From: Nephrocerus scutellatus
Lineage: Eukaryota > Arthropoda > Insecta > Diptera > Pipunculidae
Length of the DNA: 64,000 nt
Assembly: GCA_947095585.1 (NCBI GenBank)
Contig: OX352763.1
Span: 17,533,462 to 17,597,461, forward strand
Direction of reading: 5' to 3'
Shown here in pieces: positions 50,901-56,479 of this stretch. Under the pieces are notes generated by a model. The model worked only from the letters and a program-made list of their open reading frames with translations. It searched no databases and had not been told where the DNA came from. Position 1 is the first letter of the stretch. Each line of letters begins with the position of its first letter. Position numbers and translations under genes: made by a program.

Positions 50901-53900
50901 CATTTACACAGTAATCTGTGAAAAATATAAGATTTGTCGCACCAGTTAAAAAACCATGGTGAAATATGATATTATATTCCTTAAAGTCGAAAAAATCGTT
51001 TTCTTTACAATTGCCTCAAAATTAAAGGTAGCTTAGAAATTGGCCTATAATTTTGAATAAGTATGCGAGATCCAGACTTATGAATTGGTGAAATATAAGA
51101 ACATTTTCATTCTTCCAGGAACTCTTCATGCTCCAGTGATTTGATAAAAATATGTACCAAAGGGTCAGTAAAGCTTAAAAAACAGCTTTTTAAAAAGACT
51201 GAGACTGAGGGATTATCTATCATCAGGTCCACCATTATTTTTGATGTCACGATTTGATAGTTAAATTTTAACTTCTTCTAGCAGTTCAAGCATTAAATGA
51301 GACACCAGACAAAAATACAAAACAACAAATTCAAGTTGGATGCAACAAAACAAATGTAAAAAAATTAAAAAAGGAAACTACAGCAATCATCGTAGTTTCC
51401 CTTCATTCGTTTAAATTTCAGTATCCAAAAAAAGACAACAAACAAACAAACGATGTCAACCAATAGGAGGTGTGCAATACGTGATGCGGCCAACTGTCCA
51501 GTGGATGATATTCATTCCAGAGCTATGACGAAATACAACGCGAGCGTTTGTATACTCGTAGTTGTATCACAAAATTACAGCAGACGATGAATAAATGGAA
51601 AGCGCGTATGAGTAAGTCGCGTGTATTCTACTGTAACGGAGAGACACTAAACCACAGAGACAACAGACGCAACAACATTGCGTCGTTGTCGTTTAATATA
51701 CAAACGACTGGAATACGAAAAATGTATATCTAGTAGAAAACTCACTTTAAAAACTAAATATAACAATCAAGTTTCGGTTTGTATAGTGCTAATGGTTTTC
51801 AATTCAATTCCACATCAGTCGAATATAATTTACATCTCATTTAAATAATTTAAAGGAACACCAGAGAGATATATATACTTAATATGAAATTATTTTATTG
51901 GTAAGAACAGCAGGAGAAGAGAAAATGAAAAATTATATCCATATGCATATAGGTAATATGAAAGCGGCAATAAGGTGAATCAAGTTTGTATCTACAAGTA
52001 TCTGTTGTACACTGTTACATAAGTAGGTAAATATAAATACACACAAGTCAGCTGGTTGTTTTAAATTTTGTTGGAAAGAAAAAGTTGCCAGACATACACA
52101 GTATACACATACATATTGGTATTTTAGTTTGAAATTCTTGATTTTGAATGTTTGGTTAAAAACAACTTCAAAATGACTTTAATTATTTAATAAATGTGTA
52201 ATAAAAAAATAAGAAGAAAACTGTCACTTTTGATTTGCTCAAACCATACCCACGGGTATGCTGTCAAAGTGACAGAGTTTTCGCGGTGAATGCTTCGCAA
52301 ATAGAACGCCAAACCAAAAACTTTAATTCGATATTAAAATAGTTAATTATTGTATTTACTTTTAAATTTTTGGTAAACAATGTTCTTAAATCGTCGTAGT
52401 CACTGAAATGTCGAAAACAAACTGAGAAATTAGGCTTCTTGCTGGGTAACCGAATTCTTACCGCTTGATTGCAGACGTGAAGCAAAGTTACAGTGTCGGT
52501 TACAAAACTATGCAAATAAAACGCAAAGTCAAACCATACCCCTGTTACAGTTTGCAAATATAACGTCAAACCAAAACCACGAGAGAGAAATCTTAACTTT
52601 ACCCTGCAAATCGAAAGCGACATATGTAACCAATGTATATGGAATCTGTTTATTCAAATAACTCTGGCAACGACAACATTCACTGAAAAGAATTGTACGT
52701 ATGCTTCGTTCATAATAAAATTCTAGTCCACTGTCCACACATCAGAGAGATCAGGCTGTCATTAGAGAACTCTAGGGAATTTAACCGAAATATAGAAATT
52801 TCGAAACTCCGGTGATGAGAAGGAAGATGAAAGAATAAATTAGACACAAACAGCACAGGTTTTACGGCAAACTTTCGTGTCGATTCGGTGAAATTGTGAT
52901 GGTTTTTTTGTTCAACTAGCGAGTGTTTGATGTATAACGAAAAACAGTTGTTGTTAGGTTACTGCTTCGATTTCAAATTATGAACGTACACAACGATCTT
53001 ATATACTATAGACATAGAGGTAGTCAGTAGCTCCAACACAATCAAACCTCATTCTTTACTATGTATGCATTTTATTCTCCCGTACTTTTCTAATTATAAT
53101 TTGAATTTAAATATTCTTAATTCGTAAGCATAAGAAATGCCAAATAGAACTTAATGACTAGAATTCATTTGAAAACAATAAACTTGTTGCTATTTTGTAT
53201 TCAGTTAACGAACACCTTGATGGTAACTTTTCGCCTAAGTTGATATATAAAGGGGCCGGCGATCGAAGTGTAATCTGTTATTTCATCATTTATGAATATT
53301 TATATTAAATTTTTTTTAAAAGAGTGTTAATAACATTTCAAATTTTATGAAAAACACGTGGGTGCTCCATATAGCAACCTTTGGCGCGGATGATAGCGTC
53401 GAGTGTCTGTACGAAGGCATTACATGCTGCATGAACATGACCTGTTGGTATTTTGGTCCATTCTCAACGAATGCGTCCACACTTTCATATCATTTTGTAG
53501 ATGGTTTAGTTTCCAAAATAGACCACAGAGAGAAGTCCATTGGATTGAAGTGTGGTTAGTATGGTGTCCATTGGACGAAGAAATGAAATTGGGAACGTGA
53601 AAATTTGTGAAAATGTTTGTGTCAAACTAGCTTTATGTGTGTCCTATTTAATGCTGAGTCCTGTTGGAATGACCAGCAGTTGTTACGGAATTGTTTGTAT
53701 GCCCAAGATAGCAACGAGCCATTTTCCGGTACACTTCTTGATTCACCTTAACGGCCTGATATATAAAGGGTGTCCCAACAAGAGCGCCGGATTCTCTTGT
53801 ATTCATATTCAACTTTTTGTATATAAATATTAAAGAAAAAACACATTTATTTTTGAATAAAGCAAACATTCTCCATATTCTTAAATCGCGTGGTCTGTAC

Positions 53901-56479
53901 GTGACAAATGTCAAAAAAAATCACCGTACAACGCGTATTAACAAAATGGGGGCAAATTTAAATCTGGCGCTCTTGTTGGGACACCCATACTAGCGGAGAA
54001 CGTCCATTTGCAGTTACATCTGCGCCAAAACCTAAACTATCACAAAAGCCGGCGATTGTTGGCAAAGAGCAACTCGCTTGTCCACTAGAGGGCAAGTTGC
54101 TCTCAAATCGTAAAATTGTTTTTATCAGAAAACACCAAGATGACGAGATCGTTACGTTCGTGCAGATGTCTTTCAAGTCGAACTGCCTTTCGAGCCGTTG
54201 ATAAATCTTGCAGAGCTTCAATTGAAATTCATTTATAATTTTATTTTATTCACATTCAAATGCTGGAGCTGTTTGACAATAGCCGGAAAGCCACATATAT
54301 ATCGTTTCCATGGAGGGTTGAAACCAGATTGAAAAAAAAGCCTGTTCGATTGGTCTGAATTTACTGAAATAGTAGCTGTATCTGAAGTAACCTAGGTGTA
54401 GAGACTGAATGACATCTCTTCAAATAAAAATTTAAAAATGACATTAAGATGTAGTGAAGAATCCCAATCGAACAGTCTCTTCTCTTCATTAGCTCAATTA
54501 AGTGAAGAGTAACTCAATTAACTGAATTGGTGGGTTGTACTCTTTAGTATAATCGAACAATGCTATCTATAGGTTAGCGCTGATGGAAACAGGGTTGAGT
54601 AGAGTTTTCGTTAAACTAAGTTTGAACGCAACGAAAATAACTGGGTTGAGTAAAGTTGAAATTCGAAATGGTCATTTTTGTTATTTTCTTAGTATATGTC
54701 GGATTTGGTAATATGTTGTCAAAATTTCAACTCGGTTTTAACCTGATTATATGAAAACGCGTGACGCCATTTTGCATTTTACAGAAAATACATTTAAACC
54801 CAACCCAACTCATCGGAGTTTCATGGAAAACGTAGTAATGGATAAGTTGAGTTTTCGTTAAACTTGTATGGATTTTGGTTTTGACAAAACAAAAATTTTT
54901 ACTCATCATGTTAGAAACCCATACAATCCTGAAATCATAAATATTATGTTGTGAGAACACGCTTACACTACAACATCGGTTAACGAAACTAATGTCTCCA
55001 TCCACTCCACTTACTGCTCGTGGTTTAAGTTTGGCAGTCTATTTGCAAACTATACCCGAAGTACGGTGTAATTCGGTGTTACAATTGCAAAGTTTTGTAA
55101 CCAAGACTGTAACATTGCTACCCGTAGGCGATCGATGGGTAAGGTTTCGGTTACTCAACAAGATGGCAAGGAAAGCAAGCCAAACAAATTTCTGAGAGAA
55201 TATTTTTGTATGGGTAAGCTGTCAAAAGTAACAGGGTTTTGCTTTGTCTTACGTTTCCCATCGATTGCCAACGGGTAATAAAGTTACAGTTTCGGTTACA
55301 AAACATTTCTATAAAAACGCTAAATCACAGTTTGCAAATAGAACGTCAAACCAAAACCACGAAAGAAAAGTCTTAACTCTATCCTGATTTTGATCAGCCT
55401 ACCTTAGTTAGAGTGAAACAACATTTTATATCGCGTTCATCACTATTTCGGTAAATATCATGATGATCGCAAACAAAGGGTACCTCTGTTTAATGTGAAT
55501 TTTTGTTTCATTTGCAAACCGTCCACCACGAAAACCTTGAAAACCATAGACAGCACTTGACAGCTAATAGTTTTGGGTAGGGTTTGTGAAATTGGAAAGT
55601 GATATAATACAAATCGATTGAGTTAATTAGGGTTGATGCAAAAGCCGAGACCAATTTAAACGTTTTAAGATGAAATACCTAAATGAAAAAACAAATGGCA
55701 ACAAAGCTTGCACAAGTTCACATCTTCATGGCGTTTTACCAAAAAAGAAAGCCTACTATCAAACCATGTGAGAAGATAAGACTCTTTGTACAAAACTGCA
55801 GTCATTTTTGAGCGATCAAAATGGAAGCAAAAATCGCTTGAGAATGTGTCGGAGACGAAAACAATCAAATCAACCACCATACAACGAAGATAAAGTAGCG
55901 AAAGAAAAAAAAATCTTATCAGTATAGACGACGACGAGGGCAAACACCATTTTGTTTGTCGAATTTGGAATTTGGAAGATGTGTGATGGTAAAGTGTACC
56001 AATAAAGCAAGCAGCAATCAACGTGATTTCATTTTGTTTTCTTGTATTGTGATGGCGATATACAAAGCAGTACAAAGCTGCGGAGAACAGGTACCACACA
56101 CTACTACCACGATCACTAGAATGTAATGTGAATAACTAATAAGATATCAAAAAGAAAAATTTTTTTTTATTAAAAAATCTTACCTCTCACGATGCAGCAG
56201 ACAAATCCGATCCTTAGCCACTTTTAGTTTTTTTGCAATAATCTTTTTTAGAATTTCCACCGAATTGAATACGTCCACAACAATGGTGAAGCTTCCTCCA
56301 GTCGTTGTTGTGATATTCAATGTAATTGGTGGTGGAGTTCCTAAATTCACAGCGGCATTTGCAGATGACGATGACGCAGTGGACATAGACGACGATGAAG
56401 AACCCGTCGCTGTATTTGTCGATGGGCCACACCCTAGGGTTATATCTCGCGAATCACTGTTACCAGATGATTTATCCAT
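23248..56479 (-). CDS. stx: Midnolin homologue (stuxnet type), ubiquitin-like and Catch-domain protein
   Basis: Midnolin binds the proteasome and delivers nuclear proteins for ubiquitin-independent degradation; its Drosophila homologue Stuxnet promotes Polycomb turnover. Four coding exons join in exact phase: 56479-56184, 41349-41262, 26103-23986 and 23919-23248 (TAA), giving 1057 residues. Residues ~51-128 form a ubiquitin-like domain ([33 protein letters not shown]). Residues 129-182 ([21 protein letters not shown], then [13 protein letters not shown]) are the first Catch half. About 600 Ser/Thr/His/Gln-rich residues follow. Residues ~782-820 ([20 protein letters not shown]) are the second Catch half. 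A Cys cluster lies at ~932-954 and a basic helix [20 protein letters not shown] at ~967-986. The start context is AAATATGG with A at -3. Both ~15-kb introns break the N-terminal domain region. No in-frame stop or frameshift was seen. Confidence 0.93.
23986..26103 (-). CDS. stx: stx exon 3: Catch halves and low-complexity linker
   Basis: The exon begins after TTTTAG with AQRPENTV, in phase with exon 2, and ends before GTAAGT. It encodes 706 residues. Conserved blocks sit only at its two ends: the first Catch half near 26.0 kb and the second near 24.1 kb. Between them are long Ser runs, a Gln run and two His runs, the longest of about 13 near 24.63 kb. The DNA under these runs is CAC/CAT/AGC-type triplet repeat. 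Plus-strand frames here, rich in Asp and Leu, are shadows. Confidence 0.93.
26104..27300 (-). other. stx intron 2, 3' part: mostly unique sequence
   Basis: AT-rich intron DNA. Short repeats: AACCAGCCA twice near 26.25 kb and GACGTATTCGTT twice near 26.62 kb. No exon with both splice signals and midnolin similarity was seen. Confidence 0.4.
27304..27860. repeat. Diverged direct repeats, the second interrupted by a MITE
   Basis: Copy 1 (27304-27460) and copy 2 (27495-27860) share AGTTTCGTTAAACC, CTCCACG, CTAGAGCG, GTAAGAAACTACAACGCAT and TGTCAAATTAACTCTA in order. Copy 2 contains the 125-bp MITE at 27622-27746 inside the GTAAG motif. A related sequence occurs near 54.58-55.0 kb. Confidence 0.6.
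27622..27746. mobile_element. Short MITE (GCTCTCACAAT family)
   Basis: 125 bp with imperfect inverted ends GGAGCTCTCACAATTGAAAA and the complement of CCATTGTGAGAGCACA. It is flanked by GTAAG on both sides (27617-27621, 27747-27751). The uninterrupted GTAAG at 27416-27420 in the neighbouring direct repeat is the empty site. A related left end, also after GTAAG, is at 49595. Confidence 0.7.
27902..27973 (+). repeat. Perfect 36-bp tandem duplication
   Basis: Two identical 36-bp units (27902-27937 and 27938-27973), each containing ACTACGTTAGCGAAACGGGA and a GAGAGAG run. Probably a recent slip; function unknown. Confidence 0.9.
27974..29640 (-). other. stx intron 2: unique AT-rich sequence
   Basis: No gene, repeat family or clear element seen. 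A short (TA)n run lies near 29.22 kb. Confidence 0.4.
29796..29890 (+). promoter_or_regulatory. Heat-shock-type core promoter (HSE, TATA, initiator)
   Basis: A perfect three-unit heat-shock element GAAGTTTCTGGAA lies at 29825-29837: alternating GAA/TTC/GAA with 2-bp spacing. A weaker TTC..TTC pair is at 29798-29810. TATAAAA starts at 29851. An initiator TCATT at 29880-29884 puts the start A at 29882, exactly 31 nt from the first T of TATA, the usual dipteran spacing. The order and distances resemble fly Hsp promoters. It points to the plus strand, antisense to stx, inside stx intron 2. An LTR or other repeat carrying such a promoter cannot be excluded. Confidence 0.5.
29882..30337 (+). ncRNA. 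Putative first exon of a stress-inducible transcript with a short ORF
   Basis: This is the transcript predicted from the promoter at 29.85 kb. The first ATG (29937-29939) opens a 28-codon ORF ([20 protein letters not shown], then eight more residues), Cys-rich and of no family I recognise. A splice-donor-like GATG|GTGAGT lies at 30334-30343. Polyadenylation-like AATAAA motifs occur within the exon near 30.07 and 30.2 kb, so the transcript could also end early. Whether it is non-coding, encodes the small peptide, or is unused is unknown. Confidence 0.3.
30690..30890 (+). mobile_element. Jockey-type non-LTR 3'-end fragment
   Basis: The end CTTTTCTCCTCCTTTTCCTT followed by AACGCTCACGCTGTGCC matches the 3' side of the copy ending near 2.1 kb (CTTTTTCTCTCCTTAACCTT, CCCACGCAGTGCC). 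The upstream ~90 bp is too decayed to translate. Confidence 0.5.
30891..32320 (-). other. stx intron 2: no recognised feature
   Basis: AT-rich, with purine-rich patches near 31.0-31.2 kb. No exon or repeat that I can support. The short plus and minus frames lack family resemblance. Confidence 0.4.
32330..33235 (-). mobile_element. R1/LOA-like non-LTR reverse transcriptase fragment
   Basis: On the minus strand from 33.22 kb: [20 protein letters not shown], then [17 protein letters not shown]. This is the RT block GTPQGGVLSPLL..LVVNEIL...AYADDVVLLVSG with the catalytic YADD changed to YAYE. Next comes [20 protein letters not shown] near 32.97 kb, parallel to VLFTRIYKVPLINRP of the copy at 19.8 kb. 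The plus-strand 170-residue frame is a shadow. It is inactive, with stops and a lost active site. Confidence 0.75.
33240..34047 (-). other. stx intron 2: no recognised feature
   Basis: AT-rich, with a (TA)n run near 33.43 kb and a short CGACCCGCAGCCCGCAGCCC repeat near 33.96 kb. Nothing else seen. Confidence 0.4.
34094..35455 (-). mobile_element. Tc1-like DNA transposon, ends recognisable, transposase decayed
   Basis: A 1362-bp element with inverted ends CACTGYGGTTCGCTARATTA, flanked by TA on both sides. Minus-strand frames hold VFSDEKKFNLD and [18 protein letters not shown], matching Tc1 motifs VFSDES.FNL and WPA.SPDLNPIE, with stops and frameshifts. The second catalytic D and the invariant NP are altered (SPILYIIEN). 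It is flanked by 45-bp direct repeats at 34048-34092 and 35456-35500. Confidence 0.8.
35925..36030. mobile_element. Possible Tigger/pogo-type terminal inverted repeat
   Basis: TCTCGATTATATGAACTAAT near 35.95 kb is mirrored by AGTTCATATAATCGAG near 36.0 kb, 30-40 bp apart. It starts with GGTACAGTAAA, as in many pogo/Tigger ends. Following sequence to 36.8 kb is unassigned. Confidence 0.4.
36031..37680 (-). other. stx intron 2: unassigned sequence
   Basis: Two short plus frames (36232-36492, 37417-37632) show no recognised domain. Part of 36.0-36.8 kb may be the body of a decayed DNA transposon next to the inverted ends at 35.95 kb. Confidence 0.35.
37690..38700 (-). mobile_element. Non-LTR RNase H region and adjacent RT fragment
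   Basis: On the minus strand: [15 protein letters not shown]...[13 protein letters not shown] (38.5 kb), [11 protein letters not shown] (38.25 kb) and [20 protein letters not shown] (38.1 kb). These are the RNase H and Cys/His end typical of LINEs with RNase H. Left of it, [16 protein letters not shown] (37.8 kb) is an RT motif from a jockey-type element, so two elements are joined. Stops are frequent. Confidence 0.75.
38820..39055. repeat. Direct duplication, ~160 bp apart
   Basis: AAGGTAGTTATTCTA followed by GGTTAACCCACTTTATCCGT and ATAACACG occurs at 38.83 and 38.99 kb with few differences. Unit about 160 bp. Origin unknown. Confidence 0.6.
39060..40860 (-). other. stx intron 2: no recognised feature
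   Basis: AT-rich, with a lysine/arginine-type purine-rich patch at 39.8-40.0 kb that keeps both strands open. This is a composition effect, not a gene. Confidence 0.35.
40905..41060 (-). mobile_element. Possible tRNA-derived SINE head (second type)
   Basis: On the minus strand CGTGGCGGGCCGTTTAGAGT and GCTGGG (A-box-like) are followed after about 40 nt by CACGTGTTCAAATCTG (B-box-like). A run of about 20 A lies on the plus strand at 40.88 kb. No second copy in the window to confirm it. Confidence 0.35.
41262..41349 (-). CDS. stx: stx exon 2: second half of the ubiquitin-like domain
   Basis: This small exon of 88 nt is flanked by CCACAG and GTAGGT on the minus strand. Its first base completes the Arg codon of exon 1, and 29 further codons read [20 protein letters not shown] then IPNVETGLL. 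That is the midnolin ubiquitin-like C-terminal half. It ends in phase 0, exactly as exon 3 needs. It sits alone between introns of about 14.8 kb (41350-56183) and 15.2 kb (26104-41261). Confidence 0.92.
41740..42480 (+). repeat. Array of the ~122-bp tandem repeat family (copy 3, largest)
   Basis: Six units with cores at 41838, 41961, 42084, 42206, 42329 and a decayed last one; period 122-123 bp. The second and third units are almost identical (GAAGACCCCGGGCCGAGAGG), the others diverged. The translated repeats seen in both strands are shadows. It begins about 0.4 kb from stx exon 2. Confidence 0.88.
42490..42560 (-). mobile_element. Possible tRNA-like head (SINE or tRNA fragment)
   Basis: On the minus strand TTGTGGTTAGTGCGTTAGGC is followed by TACAGAGCGGAAAGGTCGAATCGG (B-box-like GGTCGAATCGG). 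A complete cloverleaf is not evident. Confidence 0.3.
42561..43855 (-). other. stx intron 1: no recognised feature
   Basis: AT-rich intron DNA with a GTGTGCGCGTGTGTGTGC run near 42.9 kb and a GATGA pentamer run near 43.8 kb. No exon seen. Confidence 0.4.
43880..44175 (+). mobile_element. Jockey-type reverse transcriptase fragment
   Basis: The plus frames read [20 protein letters not shown] and, after a frameshift, [20 protein letters not shown]. These match RT motifs [17 protein letters not shown] and FADDTAIL. YADD is kept but the frame is broken. Confidence 0.7.
44275..45085 (+). mobile_element. Mariner (irritans-like) transposase remnant with a nested SINE
   Basis: Left of the [16 protein letters not shown]. 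Right of it: [34 protein letters not shown] and [10 protein letters not shown] (HTH region). Then [18 protein letters not shown], [29 protein letters not shown] (first catalytic D) and [14 protein letters not shown]. The third catalytic residue and 3' end are missing. Frameshifts are present. Elements of this kind move by TA-targeted cut and paste; this copy cannot. Confidence 0.8.
44336..44433 (-). mobile_element. tRNA-derived SINE, 5'-truncated copy C nested in mariner
   Basis: 98 bp matching the 3' third of the SINE copies A and B (on the minus strand ATACATGCTCAACACAAACG, TTGCGAGAAGTTAGG, and an (ATT)n end). Flanked by a perfect 11-bp duplication GAAAGGCAATA (44325-44335, 44434-44444). 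The duplication falls in the mariner coding sequence and restores its reading when collapsed. Confidence 0.88.
45130..45330 (+). mobile_element. Jockey-type ORF2 C-terminal fragment
   Basis: The frame [20 protein letters not shown] then [17 protein letters not shown] matches the jockey tail (TNAPWYV.N..LHRDL..P.V.EEI...A..Y..RL..H). It abuts the truncated mariner. Confidence 0.65.
45331..46239 (-). other. stx intron 1: no recognised feature
   Basis: AT-rich, with a short GTATGTATGTATG run at 45.62 kb. No gene or element supported. Confidence 0.4.
46240..46370. mobile_element. hAT-like MITE, left half only
   Basis: CAAAACGTTCTCTATAGAAA and GCCCAACTGTACGCATA match the end of the MITEs at 6047 and 46557. 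No partner right end was found. Confidence 0.6.
46549..46843. mobile_element. hAT-like MITE, complete copy with 8-bp target duplication
   Basis: The element (about 46557-46835) has ends CAAAACCTTGTCTACAGAAA and, inverted, TTTCTATAGAGAAGGTTTTG. It is bounded by CTCAAATA on both sides. An 8-bp duplication fits hAT (or P) type transposases. Confidence 0.8.
46845..47060 (-). repeat. End of the 122-bp-array element family, inverted copy
   Basis: AAAGCAGCGCTGCACACAGT and TTTATGGAAGCCACCGACCC match, in the opposite orientation, 7810-7910. AAATCGGGCTTTGG and AGTGGGTTAAAAA match 6410-6450. No tandem array follows. Confidence 0.55.
47061..48520 (-). other. stx intron 1: no recognised feature
   Basis: A plus frame of 119 residues at 47133-47492 is Lys/Phe/Asn-rich, as expected from AT-rich DNA, and shows no family resemblance. 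Nothing else supported. Confidence 0.35.
48550..48634 (+). pseudogene. 5S rRNA-derived fragment (pseudogene or 5S-type SINE head)
   Basis: Reading ACACGTTGAGTACACC, GATTCTCGTCCGATCATCAA, ACTAAGCAACGTTCGGGTTG and GTTAGTACCTAGATAAGGGA, it aligns with most of insect 5S rRNA, including the internal promoter boxes. The last ~35 nt of 5S are absent and several paired positions are changed. A copy of GCGATTCTCG is inverted at 48526-48537. Confidence 0.7.
48640..49590 (-). other. stx intron 1: no recognised feature
   Basis: AT-rich sequence without supported genes or repeats. Confidence 0.4.
49595..50020. repeat. MITE end followed by a TTAAGTC heptamer array
   Basis: GGCGCTCTCACAATGAAAAA at 49595, after GTAAG, is the left end of the MITE family at 27622. 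From 49855 to 50020 the heptamer TTAAGTC is repeated about 20 times with variants (TTTAGTC, ATAAGTC). The MITE end itself contains ACTTAAGACTTA, the complement of the heptamer. Confidence 0.7.
50540..51285 (-). mobile_element. Jockey/I-type reverse transcriptase fragment
   Basis: On the minus strand, in order: [20 protein letters not shown] (51.07 kb), [15 protein letters not shown] (50.85 kb) and [18 protein letters not shown] (50.75 kb). These are RT motifs 1, A and B. Frameshifts and stops separate them. Confidence 0.7.
51290..52230 (-). other. stx intron 1: no recognised feature
   Basis: AT-rich sequence, nothing supported. Confidence 0.4.
52236..52622 (+). repeat. GCAAATAGAACGCCAAACC family, copy 2
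   Basis: Begins AAACCATACCCACGGGTATG and TTTTCGCGGTGAATGC, then carries three variants of GCAAATAGAACGCCAAACC (52296, 52511, 52554) and ends in CGAGAGAGAAATCTTAAC..ACCCTGCAAATCGAAAG. It parallels 63624-63965 over nearly its full length. Confidence 0.75.
53350..53765 (-). mobile_element. DD37E-like mariner transposase C-terminal remnant
   Basis: On the minus strand: [11 protein letters not shown] (53.75 kb), then [20 protein letters not shown] and, near 53.4 kb, [14 protein letters not shown] with [15 protein letters not shown] sequence in the next frame. These match the C-terminal region of the mosquito/fly DD37E group (K.N.EVY; SPDLNPMDY.LWS.LE; VRAAC.AF..RL.A.I.AKGG..E). The central part with the second catalytic D is not visible. 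Inactive. Confidence 0.6.
53768..53986. mobile_element. MITE with GGGTGTCCCAACAAGAGCGC ends
   Basis: 219 bp with 26-bp inverted ends differing at one position (53768-53793 and 53961-53986). TA dinucleotides lie close to both ends, as in Tc1/mariner elements. It lies next to the DD37E-like remnant. No coding capacity. Confidence 0.8.
53987..54200 (+). other. Short open stretch of unknown nature
   Basis: The plus frame from the MITE edge is open for about 65 codons ([20 protein letters not shown] ... [16 protein letters not shown] ... SR stop). Its composition is less AT-biased than its surroundings. I recognise no family. It may be transposon coding debris. Confidence 0.25.
54560..55010. repeat. 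Inverted-ended repeat related to 27.3-27.8 kb
   Basis: ATGGAAACAGGGTTGAGTAG with TTTTCGTTAAACT at the left is mirrored by GGTTAACGAAACTAATGTCT and CCATCCA at the right. Inside, CATACAATCCTGAAATC and TTGTGAGAACAC match the MITE at 27.62 kb. Confidence 0.45.
55015..55390. repeat. GCAAATAGAACGCCAAACC family, head-to-head copy
   Basis: 55015-55197 is the family in reverse (GATCGATGGGTAAGGTTTCG, CAAGATGGCAAGGAAAGCAA). 55215-55390 is in forward orientation (AAGCTGTCAAAAGTAACAGG, GCAAATAGAACGTCAAACC). The two halves could pair as a hairpin. Confidence 0.6.
55391..56183 (-). other. stx intron 1, first part
   Basis: Sequence next to the exon 1 donor. The 144-residue minus frame (56099-55665) shows no known domain and has no splice logic. 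Nothing else supported. Confidence 0.4.
56184..56479 (-). CDS. stx: stx exon 1: N-terminus and first half of the ubiquitin-like domain
   Basis: The exon starts at ATG (56479) and ends before GTAAGA. It encodes 98 residues plus two bases of an Arg codon. The first ~48 residues are a Ser/Thr/Ala-rich, probably disordered leader. They are followed by [17 protein letters not shown] and [20 protein letters not shown], the first beta-hairpin and helix of a ubiquitin-like fold. The plus-strand frame through this exon is a shadow. The 5' UTR continues upstream; its length and any non-coding first exon cannot be fixed from the sequence. Confidence 0.92.
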
